Of a DNA stretch of 64,000 bases, positions 10,742-20,888 are shown in pieces. The position numbers and the translations under genes are program-made. How positions within the stretch are numbered: the stretch's first letter is position 1; each line of letters begins with the position of its first letter. The DNA is from Gemmobacter aquarius (lineage in GTDB: Bacteria; Pseudomonadota; Alphaproteobacteria; Rhodobacterales; Rhodobacteraceae). Under the pieces are notes generated by a model, which was not told the DNA's origin, did no database searches, and was given only the letters and a program-made list of their open reading frames with translations. The DNA lies in NCBI RefSeq assembly GCF_003060865.1, contig NZ_CP028918.1, positions 1,600,001-1,664,000 of the forward strand, given 5' to 3'.

Positions 10742-11524
10742 ATGACCGACCAGACCGTAACTGGCGCAAGGACCGCGCCCGAGGTGTTGCAGCTTGACGC
10801 AGGCGACCTGACCGCTTCGCTGCGGGCGGGGTGGCGCGATTTCAGGGCCGAGCCGCTATATGGCGCGTTCTTCTCGGTTTTCTATGTCACGGGCGGCTGG
10901 CTTTTGGTCTTTGCCTTCAGCGCGCAGGGCCAGTTGTGGTGGACATTGCCTGCCGGAGCGGGGTTTCCGATTCTGGGCCCCTTCATCGCCTGCGGTTTTT
11001 ACGAGATCAGCCGCAGGCGCGAGGCGGGCGAGGGGTTCGGTTTGCGCGATATCCTTGGCGTTGTGTTCCGGCAGAAGGACCGGCAGGTGCCGTCGATGGC
11101 GGTGGTGATCGTGGTGTTCTTCCTGTTCTGGAATTTTCTGGCGCATATGATCTTTGCGCTGTTTCTGGGGCAGGCCACGCTGGTCAACGTGTCGTCATCG
11201 CTTGGCATCTTTGCTACGGGGCAGGGGCTGGGGATGTTGGCCTTTGGCACGGCTGTCGGGGCGGCGCTGGCCACGCTGCTTTACGCGCTGACGGTTGTCA
11301 GCCTGCCGATGCTGCTGGACCGCGAGGTGGATTTCGTCACCGCCATGCTGACCTCGGTCGCGCTGGTGCGGGCCAATCCGGTGGTGATGCTGGGATGGGG
11401 CGCGCTGATCGGGGTGCTGCTGTTTGCCGGGATGGCCACGCTGTTCTTCGGGCTGTTCATCGTCTTGCCGGTGCTGGGCCATGCGTCATGGCATCTCTAT
11501 CGGCGCGCTGTGATCTGGCATTGA
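10742..11524 (+). CDS. DUF2189 family membrane protein
   Basis: 260 residues with about six hydrophobic segments. Examples are FFSVFYVTGGWLLVFAFS, SMAVVIVVFFLFWNFLAHMI, MLAFGTAVGAALATLLYALT and ALIGVLLFAGMATLFFGLFI. The pattern GWRDFRAEPLYGAFFS followed by FPILGPFIACGFYEISRRRE is typical of DUF2189, an uncharacterised inner-membrane family common in Rhodobacteraceae. No catalytic motif is visible. GGGGGA precedes the ATG. It converges on the bactofilin gene, with a terminator between the two. Confidence 0.8.
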   Translation: MTDQTVTGARTAPEVLQLDAGDLTASLRAGWRDFRAEPLYGAFFSVFYVTGGWLLVFAFSAQGQLWWTLPAGAGFPILGPFIACGFYEISRRREAGEGFGLRDILGVVFRQKDRQVPSMAVVIVVFFLFWNFLAHMIFALFLGQATLVNVSSSLGIFATGQGLGMLAFGTAVGAALATLLYALTVVSLPMLLDREVDFVTAMLTSVALVRANPVVMLGWGALIGVLLFAGMATLFFGLFIVLPVLGHASWHLYRRAVIWH

Positions 11525-11547
11525 AAAAGGGCGCCCGAAGGCGCCCT
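11524..11547 (-). terminator. Intrinsic terminator of the bactofilin operon
   Basis: Read on the minus strand: an 8-bp GC stem (AGGGCGCC/GGCGCCCT, 11528-11547) closed by a UUCG-type loop and followed by five T. It lies 22 bp past the bactofilin stop. On the plus strand there is no T run, so it mainly serves the minus-strand genes. Confidence 0.85.
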
Positions 11548-11568
11548 GATGACCGGATGGTTGGCCTG

Positions 11569-12069
11569 TCACTCGGCCTTGGGCGCGGTGCTGACCGGCG
11601 TGACGGGCGCTGAGGCGCGGCCGTTCGACAGGGGGTCTTCCTGACGTTGGACCGAGCCTTCGAAATGCGCGCCGCTTTCGATTGCGATGGTCTTGTGGAT
11701 GATGTCGCCTTCGACCCGTGCGGTTGCGGTCAGGCGCACCTTGAGCCCGCGCACGCGACCGACGACGCGGCCATTGACCACGATGTCATCGGCGACGATT
11801 TCGCCGCGGATGGTGGCGCTTTCGCCGACGGTCAGCAGATGGGCGCGGATGTCGCCTTCGACCGTGCCTTCGACCTGGATGTCGCCGGTGGTACGCAGGT
11901 TGCCGATCACGGTCAGGTCAGACGACAGGACGGACGCGGCCGCCTTTACCTTGGGAGCGGAAGAGACAAACTCGCTCGGCGGTTTCGGAGCGGGTTGCTC
12001 CGGCATCTTGGGTCTTTCGATTTCAGTAGGCTTGGGGCCGGGTTCGTTGATCTTGCTTTTAGAAAACAT
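11569..12069 (-). CDS. Bactofilin family cytoskeletal protein
   Basis: 166 residues. A proline-rich N-terminal tail of about 40 residues precedes the beta-helical bactofilin core (about 48-140), which shows short repeating strands such as VIGNLRTTGDIQVEGTVEGD and IVVNGRVVGRVRGLKV. A disordered C-terminal tail follows. Bactofilins polymerise without nucleotide and recruit wall enzymes to chosen sites. The start codon lies inside the end of the M23 peptidase gene (11-bp overlap), which indicates coexpression and a functional pair. A terminator follows immediately. Confidence 0.93.
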   Translation of the reverse strand: MFSKSKINEPGPKPTEIERPKMPEQPAPKPPSEFVSSAPKVKAAASVLSSDLTVIGNLRTTGDIQVEGTVEGDIRAHLLTVGESATIRGEIVADDIVVNGRVVGRVRGLKVRLTATARVEGDIIHKTIAIESGAHFEGSVQRQEDPLSNGRASAPVTPVSTAPKAE

Positions 12070-13489
12070 CGCGCGCTGCCTTTATAAAGGTCATCGGGTT
12101 GATTGCATTGCCGTCGACCCTGATCTCGTAATGAAGATGGGTGCCGGTCGAGCGTCCTGAGTTGCCCATATCACCGATCCGGTCGCCGCGCGATACCCTA
12201 TCGCCGACACTGACGCGGATCTGCGACATGTGCCCGTAGCGGGTTTCCAGACCGAAGGCGTGTTTGATCTTGACCAGACGGCCGTAGCCCGATTCCCATC
12301 CGGCATAGGTGATGACACCGTCGGCGGTGGCAAGGATCGGCGCGCCGTAGGCACCGGCCAGATCCTGACCCTCGTGGTTGCGGTGCCCGCGACCGAAGGG
12401 ATCGTTGCGGCCGCCGAAGCCGCTGGTATAGCGCACGGGGGTGTTGACGGGCATCGAGAAGGGCGCCTTGAACGCGGCGATACGGTACATGTTCATCCGG
12501 TCGAGGCCGGAGAGCAGGGCGTTGGCCCGCGTTTCTTCCGGCGATCCGGACAGGCCCGAGGTCGAGAGCGTCAGCGGGGCGAGTGGGCCACCCTGACCGG
12601 AATAGCCCTTGCGGACGGTCGAGAGCAGGTCGTCGGGCGACAGGCCGGCCTGACGGAACATCTTGTCCAGAGGCTCGACCGATACGGTCAGCGCCTCTTC
12701 GAGTTTGGTGAAAATCTCGTCGGTGCGGCGCTGCATGGCGCGCTTGTCGGCTTCCATTTCCGACAGGCGCAGATCGGCCTGTTCGGCGGTGCCGGCCATC
12801 GCGTCACGCTCTTTGGCGGCGGCCCCCAGCGCATCGGTCAGATACGACAGCGTGGCTTCGGTATCCTTGGCCTTGCCTTCGGCGCCGCGGGCCGAGGCGC
12901 CGGTCTGCGCGTCGGCCAGCGTCAGCGAGGCCATGGTTGCCCGTGCCTCGTCGCGTTCCTTGATGGTGCGGCGCAACGTCTTCTGGATCACGTCGACGCC
13001 GGTTTCGAGTTCGCGCCGGCGGTCCTCGGAGGCCAGAAGCCGCCCCTGCATTTGCGCCACTTGCCGCAGCGCAAGGTTGAAGCGTTCCTGCGCGCGCAGC
13101 GTTTCCTCGGCGCGGCGGTCGCGGTCGTCGGACATCGCGTTGAGCCGCTGTTCATAGACCGCCTGCTGGCGCTGCGTCTGTTCGCGCGACGATCCGGCAC
13201 CGATATTGTCCATCATCAGGATCGCGGTCGCCAGAATCGTCCAGGCGACGAACAGGGTGGCGGCCGACAGGGCTATGGCCTGGGTCAGGGGGCGCAAGCG
13301 GATGAAGCGCGTATCGGTATCGGATTTCAGGAAAAGGCGTTGCTCGGGAAGATACCGCTCGACTGCGGCATTTATCCGGTAAGAGACACGGGCTAGCACT
13401 TTCGAGGGTTCCGATCGCGGCTGGACAGTAGGGTTCGCCCCCGAGGGGGACGCCATCTGATTAGCCACCGACCCACACTGTCGCAACAT
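12059..13489 (-). CDS. M23 (LytM-type) peptidoglycan endopeptidase, membrane-anchored
   Basis: About 476 residues. A cytoplasmic N-terminal segment of about 70 residues leads to one membrane span (about 70-95, AIALSAATLFVAWTILATAI), then a long periplasmic coiled coil (about 100-290, rich in Arg/Glu/Ala). The C-terminal M23 domain shows the zinc motifs HEGQD and GTHLHYE plus YGHMSQI. All zinc ligands are present, so it should cut cross-links. This layout and the overlap with a bactofilin gene match known bactofilin-directed peptidases (LmdC-like). The start is uncertain: ATG 13489, ATG 13456 or TTG 13507; none has a strong ribosome site. Confidence 0.92.
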   Translation of the reverse strand: MLRQCGSVANQMASPSGANPTVQPRSEPSKVLARVSYRINAAVERYLPEQRLFLKSDTDTRFIRLRPLTQAIALSAATLFVAWTILATAILMMDNIGAGSSREQTQRQQAVYEQRLNAMSDDRDRRAEETLRAQERFNLALRQVAQMQGRLLASEDRRRELETGVDVIQKTLRRTIKERDEARATMASLTLADAQTGASARGAEGKAKDTEATLSYLTDALGAAAKERDAMAGTAEQADLRLSEMEADKRAMQRRTDEIFTKLEEALTVSVEPLDKMFRQAGLSPDDLLSTVRKGYSGQGGPLAPLTLSTSGLSGSPEETRANALLSGLDRMNMYRIAAFKAPFSMPVNTPVRYTSGFGGRNDPFGRGHRNHEGQDLAGAYGAPILATADGVITYAGWESGYGRLVKIKHAFGLETRYGHMSQIRVSVGDRVSRGDRIGDMGNSGRSTGTHLHYEIRVDGNAINPMTFIKAARDVF

Positions 13490-13577
13490 TTTTGACCGGA
13501 TGCCCAAGGCAAGGCCCGAGAATCCGCCTATAATCGGCGTAAACCCGCCGAAGCGCGCTTGGTTCCGTAAACCTTGG

Positions 13578-14423
13578 TTATAGACTGGATGTTTCTTCAG
13601 CCGTGACCTTTGGCAGGTCTTCGGTCAGTGGCCAGTAGAAATCGGGCGGCAAGCCTGCCTCGGCGCGTTTCTCCTCGTTGAAGGGGGGCTTCAGGGTTCC
13701 GTGGAAATAGTGCCGCACGAGGCGGTGGAACACCTCTTTCGGGTCGCTGCCATCACGCCCGCAGAGCCAGTTGAACCATTTCGAGCCATAGGCGACGTGG
13801 CCCACTTCCTCGGCATAGATGGTTTCGAGCGCGGCGATGGCTCCGGTATCGCCTGCCTTGCGGAAAACCTCGATCATGCCGGGCGTCACATCAAGCCCGC
13901 GGGCTTCGAGAACCATGGGCACGACGGCAAGGCGACCCATGAAGTCATCGGCCGTATCTTCGGCGGCGCGCCACATTCCGGCATGGGCAGGCAGGGCGCC
14001 GTAATGGCTGCCGAGTGCTTCAAGACAATCGGATACCAGATTGAAATGCTTGGCTTCTTCGTCGGCGGCCTTGACCCAGTCGTCGTAAAAGCCAAGCGGC
14101 ATGGGCTGGTGGGTGAAGCGGGCGATGATATCCCAGTGCAGATCGACGGCGTTCAACTCGATATGGGCCACGGCGTGCAAAAGCGCGATGCGCCCCTGCG
14201 CCGATCCGGGCCTGCGGCGCGGCACGTCGCGCGGGTCGAGCAGGTCGGGCTTTTCGGGCCGGGCGGGGCGCAGGGGCGGGGCAGCATGGCCGACGGGCAG
14301 GCGAGTGCCTGCCGCGCGGGCGGCGAACCAGTCTGCGGCATGGGCGCGGCCAAGTGCGGCCTTGGCGCGCCCGTCCGCCGTTTGCAGCACCTGCACCGCC
14401 CGTTCGGCCAGTGACAGCATCAA
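13578..14423 (-). CDS. DUF455 ferritin-like protein
   Basis: 281 residues of the DUF455 family, which has a ferritin-like four-helix fold. Candidate metal ligands are visible as paired Glu/His motifs: HIELNAVDLH, DEEAKHF and EEVGHVAYG, the ExxH spacing expected of a di-iron centre. The biochemical role is unknown; similarity to MiaE-type hydroxylases is only at fold level. The ATG overlaps the stop of the upstream peroxiredoxin gene by 4 bp, suggesting a two-gene oxidative-stress or iron-linked operon. Confidence 0.85.
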   Translation of the reverse strand: MMLSLAERAVQVLQTADGRAKAALGRAHAADWFAARAAGTRLPVGHAAPPLRPARPEKPDLLDPRDVPRRRPGSAQGRIALLHAVAHIELNAVDLHWDIIARFTHQPMPLGFYDDWVKAADEEAKHFNLVSDCLEALGSHYGALPAHAGMWRAAEDTADDFMGRLAVVPMVLEARGLDVTPGMIEVFRKAGDTGAIAALETIYAEEVGHVAYGSKWFNWLCGRDGSDPKEVFHRLVRHYFHGTLKPPFNEEKRAEAGLPPDFYWPLTEDLPKVTAEETSSL

Positions 14424-14881
14424 AGCGCCTGTGCCGCCGCCAGCACCTCGTCTGCGTGGCCCTTTACGCTGACCTTGTTCCAGACCCGCGCCACGGTGCC
14501 TGTGCCGTCGATCATCACGGTGGTGCGTTCGACCCCCATGTAGGTTTTGCCATACATGCTTTTTTCCAGCCAGACGCCGTAGTCTTCGCAGGTGTGGCCC
14601 GCTTCGTCCGAGGCGAGGATCACGCCGAGGCCATGCTTCTTGCAGAATTTGTCGTGCGCCTTGACGCTGTCTTTGGAGATGCCGATCACCGTGGTTCCGG
14701 CTGCGGTGAAATCGGCCAGACGCGCGGTGAAATCCTGCGCTTCGAGCGTGCAGCCGGGCGTGTCATCCTTGGGGTAGAAGTAAAGCACCACCTTGCCGGG
14801 GCGAAGGGCGGAAAGCGTGACCTCGGTCCCGCCATCGCGGGGAAGGGAGAAATCGGGCGCGGCGGCACCTGCGGTAATCAT
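14420..14881 (-). CDS. bcp: Thiol peroxidase of the Bcp/PrxQ family
   Basis: Reduces hydroperoxides using a thiol donor. 153 residues. The peroxidatic cysteine is in YPKDDTPGCTLEAQDF. The resolving cysteine found five residues later in the classical Bcp is absent (Gln-Asp there); other cysteines occur at FCKKHG and TCEDYG. The enzyme may therefore work as a 1-Cys type or use a distant partner cysteine. The ATG at 14881 is selected over 14899 because AAGGAG lies 8 nt before it and inside the longer version. It is followed by the DUF455 gene with a 4-bp overlap. Confidence 0.93.
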   Translation of the reverse strand: MITAGAAAPDFSLPRDGGTEVTLSALRPGKVVLYFYPKDDTPGCTLEAQDFTARLADFTAAGTTVIGISKDSVKAHDKFCKKHGLGVILASDEAGHTCEDYGVWLEKSMYGKTYMGVERTTVMIDGTGTVARVWNKVSVKGHADEVLAAAQAL

Positions 14882-15005
14882 CTGGGCGGCTCCTTGCATT
14901 TTGAAGTACTGTGCTTTGCGTTCTAGTTGCCTTTGGGCAAAGATAAAGGCAATCCCCGCGGCAAGGATGCGCTGATGCGCGTCGGGCAGGGCGACAAGGG
15001 CGGGA

Positions 15006-18000
15006 ATGACCGAGGTCAGGGCGACACAAAGCGCGGAAGCGGGCGCGGGTTCGGGTGCTGGCCCCGATGCGGATATTCCCGCGTCGGTTCAAGCCGCTGT
15101 GCCCGAACCTGCCGCGCCGCCGCCGCCCCCGCCGACTTCGCTGCCGCGCAAGCGCCGCAGCTACCTGCCGCACAGTTTTCTGGGCTTTCTCTTTGCGCTG
15201 GTTCTGGGGTTTGCAGCGCTGGTCGCCGCACTCGGGCTGACCGGCACGTCGATCCGCATGCCGGTCTGGGTGGTGGCCGAGGTCGAGACGCGGTTGAACC
15301 GGTCGGTCGACGGGATGTTGCCCGAAGGGGCTTTGTCGCTGGGCGGGATCGAGATCGGGTTCGATGCCGATTGGGTGCCGCGCCTGCGGCTTGATGATTT
15401 GCGGGTGCAGAACGCGGCGGGCAAGCCGCTTTTGACGCTGCCCGAGACCGGGATCACCTTTGATCTGGACAGCCTGCTCGAAGGTGCGGTGCGTCCGCGC
15501 AACCTGCGGATCAGCGGAGCGCGGGTCGATCTGCGCCGCGACGCCGAAGGGCGGTTCGACCTTGCGCTTGGCTCGGGGCAACTGGGCGCGCAGATCGATG
15601 GCATTCCGGCGCTGTTCGATCTGGTCGATGCGGCTTTTGCGCTGCCTGTGCTGTCGCGCCTGCAAAGCATCGAGGCGGACGCGCTGGCGCTTTCGCTGCG
15701 CGACGACCGGTCGCGCCGGACATGGGAGGTGGGTGACGGCCGCTTGCGGCTGGAAAACCGCGCCCGCGACATCCGCGCCGAGTTGGGGATTTCGATGCTG
15801 GGCGCGTCGGGTCAGCCCGCGCAGGCGGTGCTGACGATCATTTCCGACAAGACCGCGACCGAGGCGCGGATCACGGCCACGGTCGATCAGGTGGCGGCGG
15901 TGGATATCGCCGATCAGGCCCCGCTTCTGGCCGCGCTGCGGGTGCTGGATGCGCCGATTTCGGGCCGTCTTGCCGCCACGCTGGGGGCCGAAGGCATCAC
16001 GGCGCTTGACGCCAGCCTGACGCTTGGCAAGGGCGCCTTGCGTCCGACGCAAGCCGCAGCACCTGTGCCCTTTGACCGCGCCACGCTGGAACTGGTCTAT
16101 GATCCCGACCGGGGCCGGATGAAGCTGACCACGCTGAACGTGGAAAGCCCGTCGCTGCGGATAAAGGCTGTGGGGCAAAGCTATCTGCAATCGGCGGATG
16201 GCACCTATCTGACCGGGCCTTTGGGCAGCCGCCTGCCGCAGGCTTTCGCCACGCAGATCCATGTGTCGGAAGCGATGGTCGATCCGGCGGGCCTGTTCGA
16301 AAAGCCGGTGCGCTTTTCCGAAGGGGCGATAGACCTGCGGCTGCGGCTTGACCCGTTCAAGATCGACATCGGCCAGATTTCCCTGATCGAAAGCGGCCAC
16401 AGGCTTTCGGCCAAGGGGACGGTCGGTGCCGGAGATGACGGTTGGACCGCCGCCGTCGACAGCGCGCTGGACGAGATCACGACCGACAACCTGCTTCAGC
16501 TTTGGCCGGTATCGCTGGTGCCCAACACGCGCAAATGGCTGGCGGAAAACGTGCTCCAAGGCAGGCTGTCCGATGTGCGGTCGGCCCTGCGGGTGCAGCC
16601 GGGCAAGCCCACGCGGTTGCAGATGGGCTATGATTTCAGCAAGACCGAGGTGCGCTTCATCCGCACCCTGCCGCCGATCGTGCGGGCCAGCGGTTACGCC
16701 ACGATCGAGGGCCAGACCTACACGATGGTGCTTTCCAAGGGAGTGGTGACGCCCCCTCTGGGTGGCGATATCGACATGGCGGGGTCGGTGTTTTCGGTGC
16801 TGGATATCACACGGAAACCGGCGCAGGCCGAAGTTCGGCTGAAGACCCGTTCCACCCTGACCGCCGCGCTGTCGATACTGGACGAGCCGCCCTTCCGCTT
16901 TCTGACCAAGGCCAACCGTCCCGTCGAAATCGGCGAGGGGCAAGCCACGCTGGATGCGGTGCTGCGCTTTCCGCTGATCCCGCGCATCATGCCGGGTGAT
17001 GTGAGCTTTGCGGTGAACGGGCGCGTGGCGGGGTTTTCCTCGGCCCAGTTGGTCAGGGACAAGCTGGTGACAGCGCCTGACCTTTCGGTCAGCGCCGACC
17101 CAAAGGGGTTACGGATCGCGGGGCAGGGTGCGGTAGGGCGCGTGCCGTTCGGTGTGACCTTCTGGCAGCCATTCGGTCCCGATGCGGCGGGCAAGGCAAG
17201 GATCGAGGGAACGGCGGAACTGTCGCCGCTGACGGTTTCGGAATTCAACCTCGGCCTGCCGGAGGCGATGGTTCGGGGCACGGGCCAAGCGCAGGTGACG
17301 ATAGAATTGCCCAAGGGTGCTGCGCCGCGTCTGTCGCTGGTGTCGGACCTGAACCGCATTTCCATGGCAATTCCCGGCACGGGCTGGTCGAAAGCGGCCG
17401 ATGTGCAGGGGCGGCTTGCCGTCAGCGCGGTGCTGTCGCAGCCCCCTGTGGTAGACAGCATCACCCTCGACGCGCCGGGGTTGGCGGCCAGCGGCAGCAT
17501 CAGCCTGCGCGGCGATGGCGGGCTGGATGTGGCGCGTTTCGGGTCGGTCTCGCTTGGTGACTGGTTCGCGGGCGGGGTCGAGATTACGGGGCGCGGGGCT
17601 GGCAAAGCGGTGTCCGTGGCGCTGACCGGCGGGGCGGTCGATATCCGCAAGATGGACACCGGCACCGGCACCGGCACCGGCGGCGATGGCGGGGCGGGGG
17701 CCGATATCCCGATCACCGCCCGCCTAGACGAGGTGCGGATTTCCGATGACCTGCGCCTGACCGGCTTTGCGGGCCGCTTCACCCCGCGCGGCGGGTTCAA
17801 CGGCAGTTTCGACGGTCTGGTCAACGGGATTGCCGCCGTGACCGGCACCGTCGTGCCCTCGGCAAATGGCGCTGCGGTGCGGATCAGGTCGGAGAATGCG
17901 GGCGCGGTGCTCGACAGTGCGGGGGTCTTTGCCTCGGCGCGTGGCGGCACGCTTGATATGTTGTTGACGCCTGCCGGCCCGCCCGGTGTCTATGCGGGCA

Positions 18001-18452
18001 GCGCCACCATCACCCGTGTGCGCGTGGCCAATGCGCCGGTGCTAGCCGAATTGTTGTCGGCGGTGTCGGTCGTGGGGCTGCTGGAGCAGTTGAACGGCGA
18101 GGGGCTTTTGTTCAACGAGGCGGTGGGCGATTTCACCGTCACGCCGGGTGCGGTGCAGATTTCGCGCGCGTCCGCCGTGGGGGCGTCGCTTGGAGTGTCG
18201 ATGGCGGGGGTTTACGGCACGACAAGCAAGGAAATGCATCTGCAAGGCGTGGTTTCGCCGCTTTACCTGCTCAACGGGATCGGATCGTTCCTGACCAAGC
18301 GCGGTGAAGGGTTCTTCGGCTTTAATTACGAGGTCAATGGCGATGCGAGCGGGGCGTCCGTCTCGGTCAACCCCTTGTCCATTCTCACCCCCGGACGGTT
18401 CCGCGAGTTGTTCCGCAGCCCTCCCCCCAGACTTGGAGACAACGGCGGATGA
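15006..18452 (+). CDS. Large YhdP/AsmA-like envelope protein (DUF3971 + AsmA-like C-terminus)
   Basis: 1148 residues. An Ala/Pro-rich cytoplasmic lead (with six consecutive prolines) and a basic RKRR stop are followed by one membrane anchor (about 57-80, [20 protein letters not shown]). The rest is a very long beta-rich periplasmic region carrying the DUF3971 and AsmA-like signatures. Proteins of this type (YhdP, TamB, AsmA) are thought to form a lipid-transfer bridge between the two membranes. Near residue 885 a hexanucleotide repeat (17658-17681) encodes alternating Thr-Gly. It overlaps queA by 4 bp. The function is inferred from the family. Confidence 0.86.
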   Translation: MTEVRATQSAEAGAGSGAGPDADIPASVQAAVPEPAAPPPPPPTSLPRKRRSYLPHSFLGFLFALVLGFAALVAALGLTGTSIRMPVWVVAEVETRLNRSVDGMLPEGALSLGGIEIGFDADWVPRLRLDDLRVQNAAGKPLLTLPETGITFDLDSLLEGAVRPRNLRISGARVDLRRDAEGRFDLALGSGQLGAQIDGIPALFDLVDAAFALPVLSRLQSIEADALALSLRDDRSRRTWEVGDGRLRLENRARDIRAELGISMLGASGQPAQAVLTIISDKTATEARITATVDQVAAVDIADQAPLLAALRVLDAPISGRLAATLGAEGITALDASLTLGKGALRPTQAAAPVPFDRATLELVYDPDRGRMKLTTLNVESPSLRIKAVGQSYLQSADGTYLTGPLGSRLPQAFATQIHVSEAMVDPAGLFEKPVRFSEGAIDLRLRLDPFKIDIGQISLIESGHRLSAKGTVGAGDDGWTAAVDSALDEITTDNLLQLWPVSLVPNTRKWLAENVLQGRLSDVRSALRVQPGKPTRLQMGYDFSKTEVRFIRTLPPIVRASGYATIEGQTYTMVLSKGVVTPPLGGDIDMAGSVFSVLDITRKPAQAEVRLKTRSTLTAALSILDEPPFRFLTKANRPVEIGEGQATLDAVLRFPLIPRIMPGDVSFAVNGRVAGFSSAQLVRDKLVTAPDLSVSADPKGLRIAGQGAVGRVPFGVTFWQPFGPDAAGKARIEGTAELSPLTVSEFNLGLPEAMVRGTGQAQVTIELPKGAAPRLSLVSDLNRISMAIPGTGWSKAADVQGRLAVSAVLSQPPVVDSITLDAPGLAASGSISLRGDGGLDVARFGSVSLGDWFAGGVEITGRGAGKAVSVALTGGAVDIRKMDTGTGTGTGGDGGAGADIPITARLDEVRISDDLRLTGFAGRFTPRGGFNGSFDGLVNGIAAVTGTVVPSANGAAVRIRSENAGAVLDSAGVFASARGGTLDMLLTPAGPPGVYAGSATITRVRVANAPVLAELLSAVSVVGLLEQLNGEGLLFNEAVGDFTVTPGAVQISRASAVGASLGVSMAGVYGTTSKEMHLQGVVSPLYLLNGIGSFLTKRGEGFFGFNYEVNGDASGASVSVNPLSILTPGRFRELFRSPPPRLGDNGG
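17658..17681 (+). repeat. Hexanucleotide microsatellite (ACCGGC)x4 inside the YhdP-like gene
   Basis: Four perfect tandem copies of ACCGGC encode a Thr-Gly run in a flexible stretch of the protein. The unit length keeps the frame if copy number changes. Confidence 0.9.
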
Positions 18453-19492
18453 AACTGTCGGATTTCGATTTTGACCTGCCAGACGAGTTGATCGCCACGC
18501 GGCCCGCCCGCCCGCGCACCCATGCGCGGCTTCTGCTGGCGCAGGGTGACAGCATCGAAGACCGGCACGTCTATGACTTGCCTGACATTTTCCGCCCCGG
18601 TGACCGGCTGGTGTTGAACAACACCCGCGTCATCCCCGCCCGCCTGACCGGCACGCGGGCGCGCGGCGAGGCGGTGGCGAAGGTCGAGATCACGCTTTTG
18701 GAGCCGCAAGCCACAGGCTGGCGGGCGCTGGCCAAACCGCTTCGCAAGGTGAACGCGGGCGAGGTTATCAGGTTTTCCGATGCGCTTTCGGCCACGGTGG
18801 CGGAAAAGTCGGAAACCGATCTGCGGCTGGTCTTCAACCTGACAGGCGACGATTTCGACGCGGCGCTGGCCGAGGCCGGGGCGATGCCGCTGCCGCCCTA
18901 TATCGCGGCGAAACGCGCGCCCGACGCGCAGGACCGCGACGATTACCAGACCGTCTTTGCCCGCCATGCCGGAGCCGTCGCAGCCCCCACCGCATCGCTG
19001 CATTTCGACGCGGCGCTGTTGCAGAGGCTGGCAGATATGGGTGTGACATTTACCGAAGTCACGCTGCATGTGGGTGCGGGCACCTTCCTGCCCGTCAAGG
19101 TAGAGGATGTGACCACCCACCGCATGCACGCCGAATGGGGCGAGGTGACGCCGAAAGCCGCGGCGGAGATCAACGCGACCAAGGCGGCGGGGGGGCGGAT
19201 CATTCCCGTTGGCACGACTGCGCTGCGGCTGATCGAAAGTGCGGGGCGGTCGGGGAAAGTGGAGCCTTGGGTCGGGCCGACCGATATTTTCATCTACCCC
19301 GGTTTCCGGTTCCAGATCACCGATGCGTTGATGACGAACTTTCACCTGCCCAAATCGACGCTGATGATGCTGGTGTCAGCCCTGATGGGGCAGGACCGCA
19401 TCCGCCGCATCTATGACCATGCCGTAACCAGCCGTTACCGGTTTTTCAGCTATGGTGATTCCTCGTTGCTGGTGCCCCCACGCGGGCGCTGA
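18449..19492 (+). CDS. queA: S-adenosylmethionine:tRNA ribosyltransferase-isomerase
   Basis: Transfers and isomerises the ribose of SAM onto preQ1 at tRNA position 34 to make epoxyqueuosine. 347 residues, the usual length. Hallmarks: [20 protein letters not shown] at the start, [19 protein letters not shown], the HVGAGTF region ([16 protein letters not shown]) and [20 protein letters not shown] near the end. The start overlaps the preceding stop (ATGA), so it is translationally coupled to the YhdP-like gene although the functions are unrelated. Confidence 0.96.
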   Translation: MKLSDFDFDLPDELIATRPARPRTHARLLLAQGDSIEDRHVYDLPDIFRPGDRLVLNNTRVIPARLTGTRARGEAVAKVEITLLEPQATGWRALAKPLRKVNAGEVIRFSDALSATVAEKSETDLRLVFNLTGDDFDAALAEAGAMPLPPYIAAKRAPDAQDRDDYQTVFARHAGAVAAPTASLHFDAALLQRLADMGVTFTEVTLHVGAGTFLPVKVEDVTTHRMHAEWGEVTPKAAAEINATKAAGGRIIPVGTTALRLIESAGRSGKVEPWVGPTDIFIYPGFRFQITDALMTNFHLPKSTLMMLVSALMGQDRIRRIYDHAVTSRYRFFSYGDSSLLVPPRGR

Positions 19493-19594
19493 CCCTGACT
19501 CTGACGGGGGCACGGGCCTGCCTGTCGTTTTCCTGCGCCGTTTTTGTGCTACCCGTGCTAGCGTTTCCGTTGTTCCGTTCCGAAAGAAGCCGCC

Positions 19595-20821
19595 ATGCTG
19601 ACCGTCCTTCGCACCTCGTGGCCGCTTTTGCTGGGCGTCATGCTGCTGATGGTCGGCAACGGGATACAGGGGTCGCTCTTGGGGATCAGGGGAAGCATCG
19701 AGGGATTTTCGACCTTCCAGATTTCCATCGTCATGTCGGCCTATTTCGCGGGGTTCCTGTTCGGGTCGCGCATGGCTCCTGCGATGATCAGGAAGGTGGG
19801 GCATGTGCGGGTCTTTGCAGCACTCGGGTCGATCATCTCGGCGGTGCTGGTGGTCTATCCGGTGGCGCCTGACTGGATCGTGTGGTCGCTGTTGCGGGTG
19901 ATGATCGGGTTCTGTTTTTCGGGCATCTATATCACCACCGAAAGCTGGCTGAACAACGCCGCAACGAACGAGACGCGGGGGCAGGCGCTTTCGGCCTATA
20001 TGATCGTGCAGATGCTGGGGATCATCGCGTCCCAAGCCTTGCTCAACGTGTCGGACCCTTCGGGGTTCACGCTGTTCGTCATTCCTTCGGTGCTGGTGTC
20101 GCTGGCGTTTTTGCCGCTGCTGCTGGCCCCTACGCCTGCACCCACGTTCGAGACGACAAAGGCTTTGTCGTTCCGCGCGCTGTTTCGCATCTCGCCGCTT
20201 GGCTGCGTGGGGATGCTGCTGACGGGGGGCGTGTTTTCCGCGATGTTCGGCATGGCGGCGGTCTGGGGGTCGATGAAGGGGCTGTCGGTGCGCGACATCT
20301 CGATCTTCATCGGCGCGCTTTATGTCGGCGGCTTGGTGCTGCAATACCCGATCGGCTGGGTGTCGGACCGGATGGACCGCAGGAAGCTGATCATGGGGCT
20401 TTCCGCCGTGGCTGCGGTGGTGATGGTGGTGCCGGTCGTGGTCGACCTGCCGTTTACGCTGCTTCTGGTGGTGGCGCTGCTGCTGGGCGGGATTACCAAT
20501 CCGGTCTATGCGCTGCTGATCGCCTATACCAACGACTTTCTCGGCAAGGATGACATGGCGGCGGCCAGTGCGGGGATGATCTTTCTGAACGGGTTTGGCG
20601 CGATCTTCGGCCCGCTTGTTACCGGCTGGATCATGGGGCGGATCGGGCCTGCGGGGTTTTTCCTTTTTATCGCGGTGCTTTACGTGGCGCTGGCGGGATA
20701 TGCACTGTGGCGGATGACGCGCCGTGCAGCCCCTGCCGGAACGGGGCATTTCGCCAACCTCGTGCCGACAGCCTCGCCGGTTGCAGCGGCGGCAGTGATG
20801 GAAAAGGGGCAGGGGCGGTAA
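19595..20821 (+). CDS. MFS transporter
   Basis: 408 residues with about 12 hydrophobic segments and MFS landmarks. These include the short loop after TM2 (FGSRMAPAMIRKVGHVR), GIYITTESWLNNAA in TM4-5 and the central loop before VSDRMDRRKLIMG, which repeats the loop-2 motif in the second half. The TESWLN signature resembles the YcaD-type subgroup. Substrate cannot be predicted. It starts 102 bp after queA and is followed by a DUF924 gene 67 bp later. Confidence 0.85.
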   Translation: MLTVLRTSWPLLLGVMLLMVGNGIQGSLLGIRGSIEGFSTFQISIVMSAYFAGFLFGSRMAPAMIRKVGHVRVFAALGSIISAVLVVYPVAPDWIVWSLLRVMIGFCFSGIYITTESWLNNAATNETRGQALSAYMIVQMLGIIASQALLNVSDPSGFTLFVIPSVLVSLAFLPLLLAPTPAPTFETTKALSFRALFRISPLGCVGMLLTGGVFSAMFGMAAVWGSMKGLSVRDISIFIGALYVGGLVLQYPIGWVSDRMDRRKLIMGLSAVAAVVMVVPVVVDLPFTLLLVVALLLGGITNPVYALLIAYTNDFLGKDDMAAASAGMIFLNGFGAIFGPLVTGWIMGRIGPAGFFLFIAVLYVALAGYALWRMTRRAAPAGTGHFANLVPTASPVAAAAVMEKGQGR

Positions 20822-20888
20822 AGCCTGCCTTGCCTTGCACCACCTGCCAAAGCCTGTCAGGCTTTGCGCCTAACGAAAGGCGCGCCCC

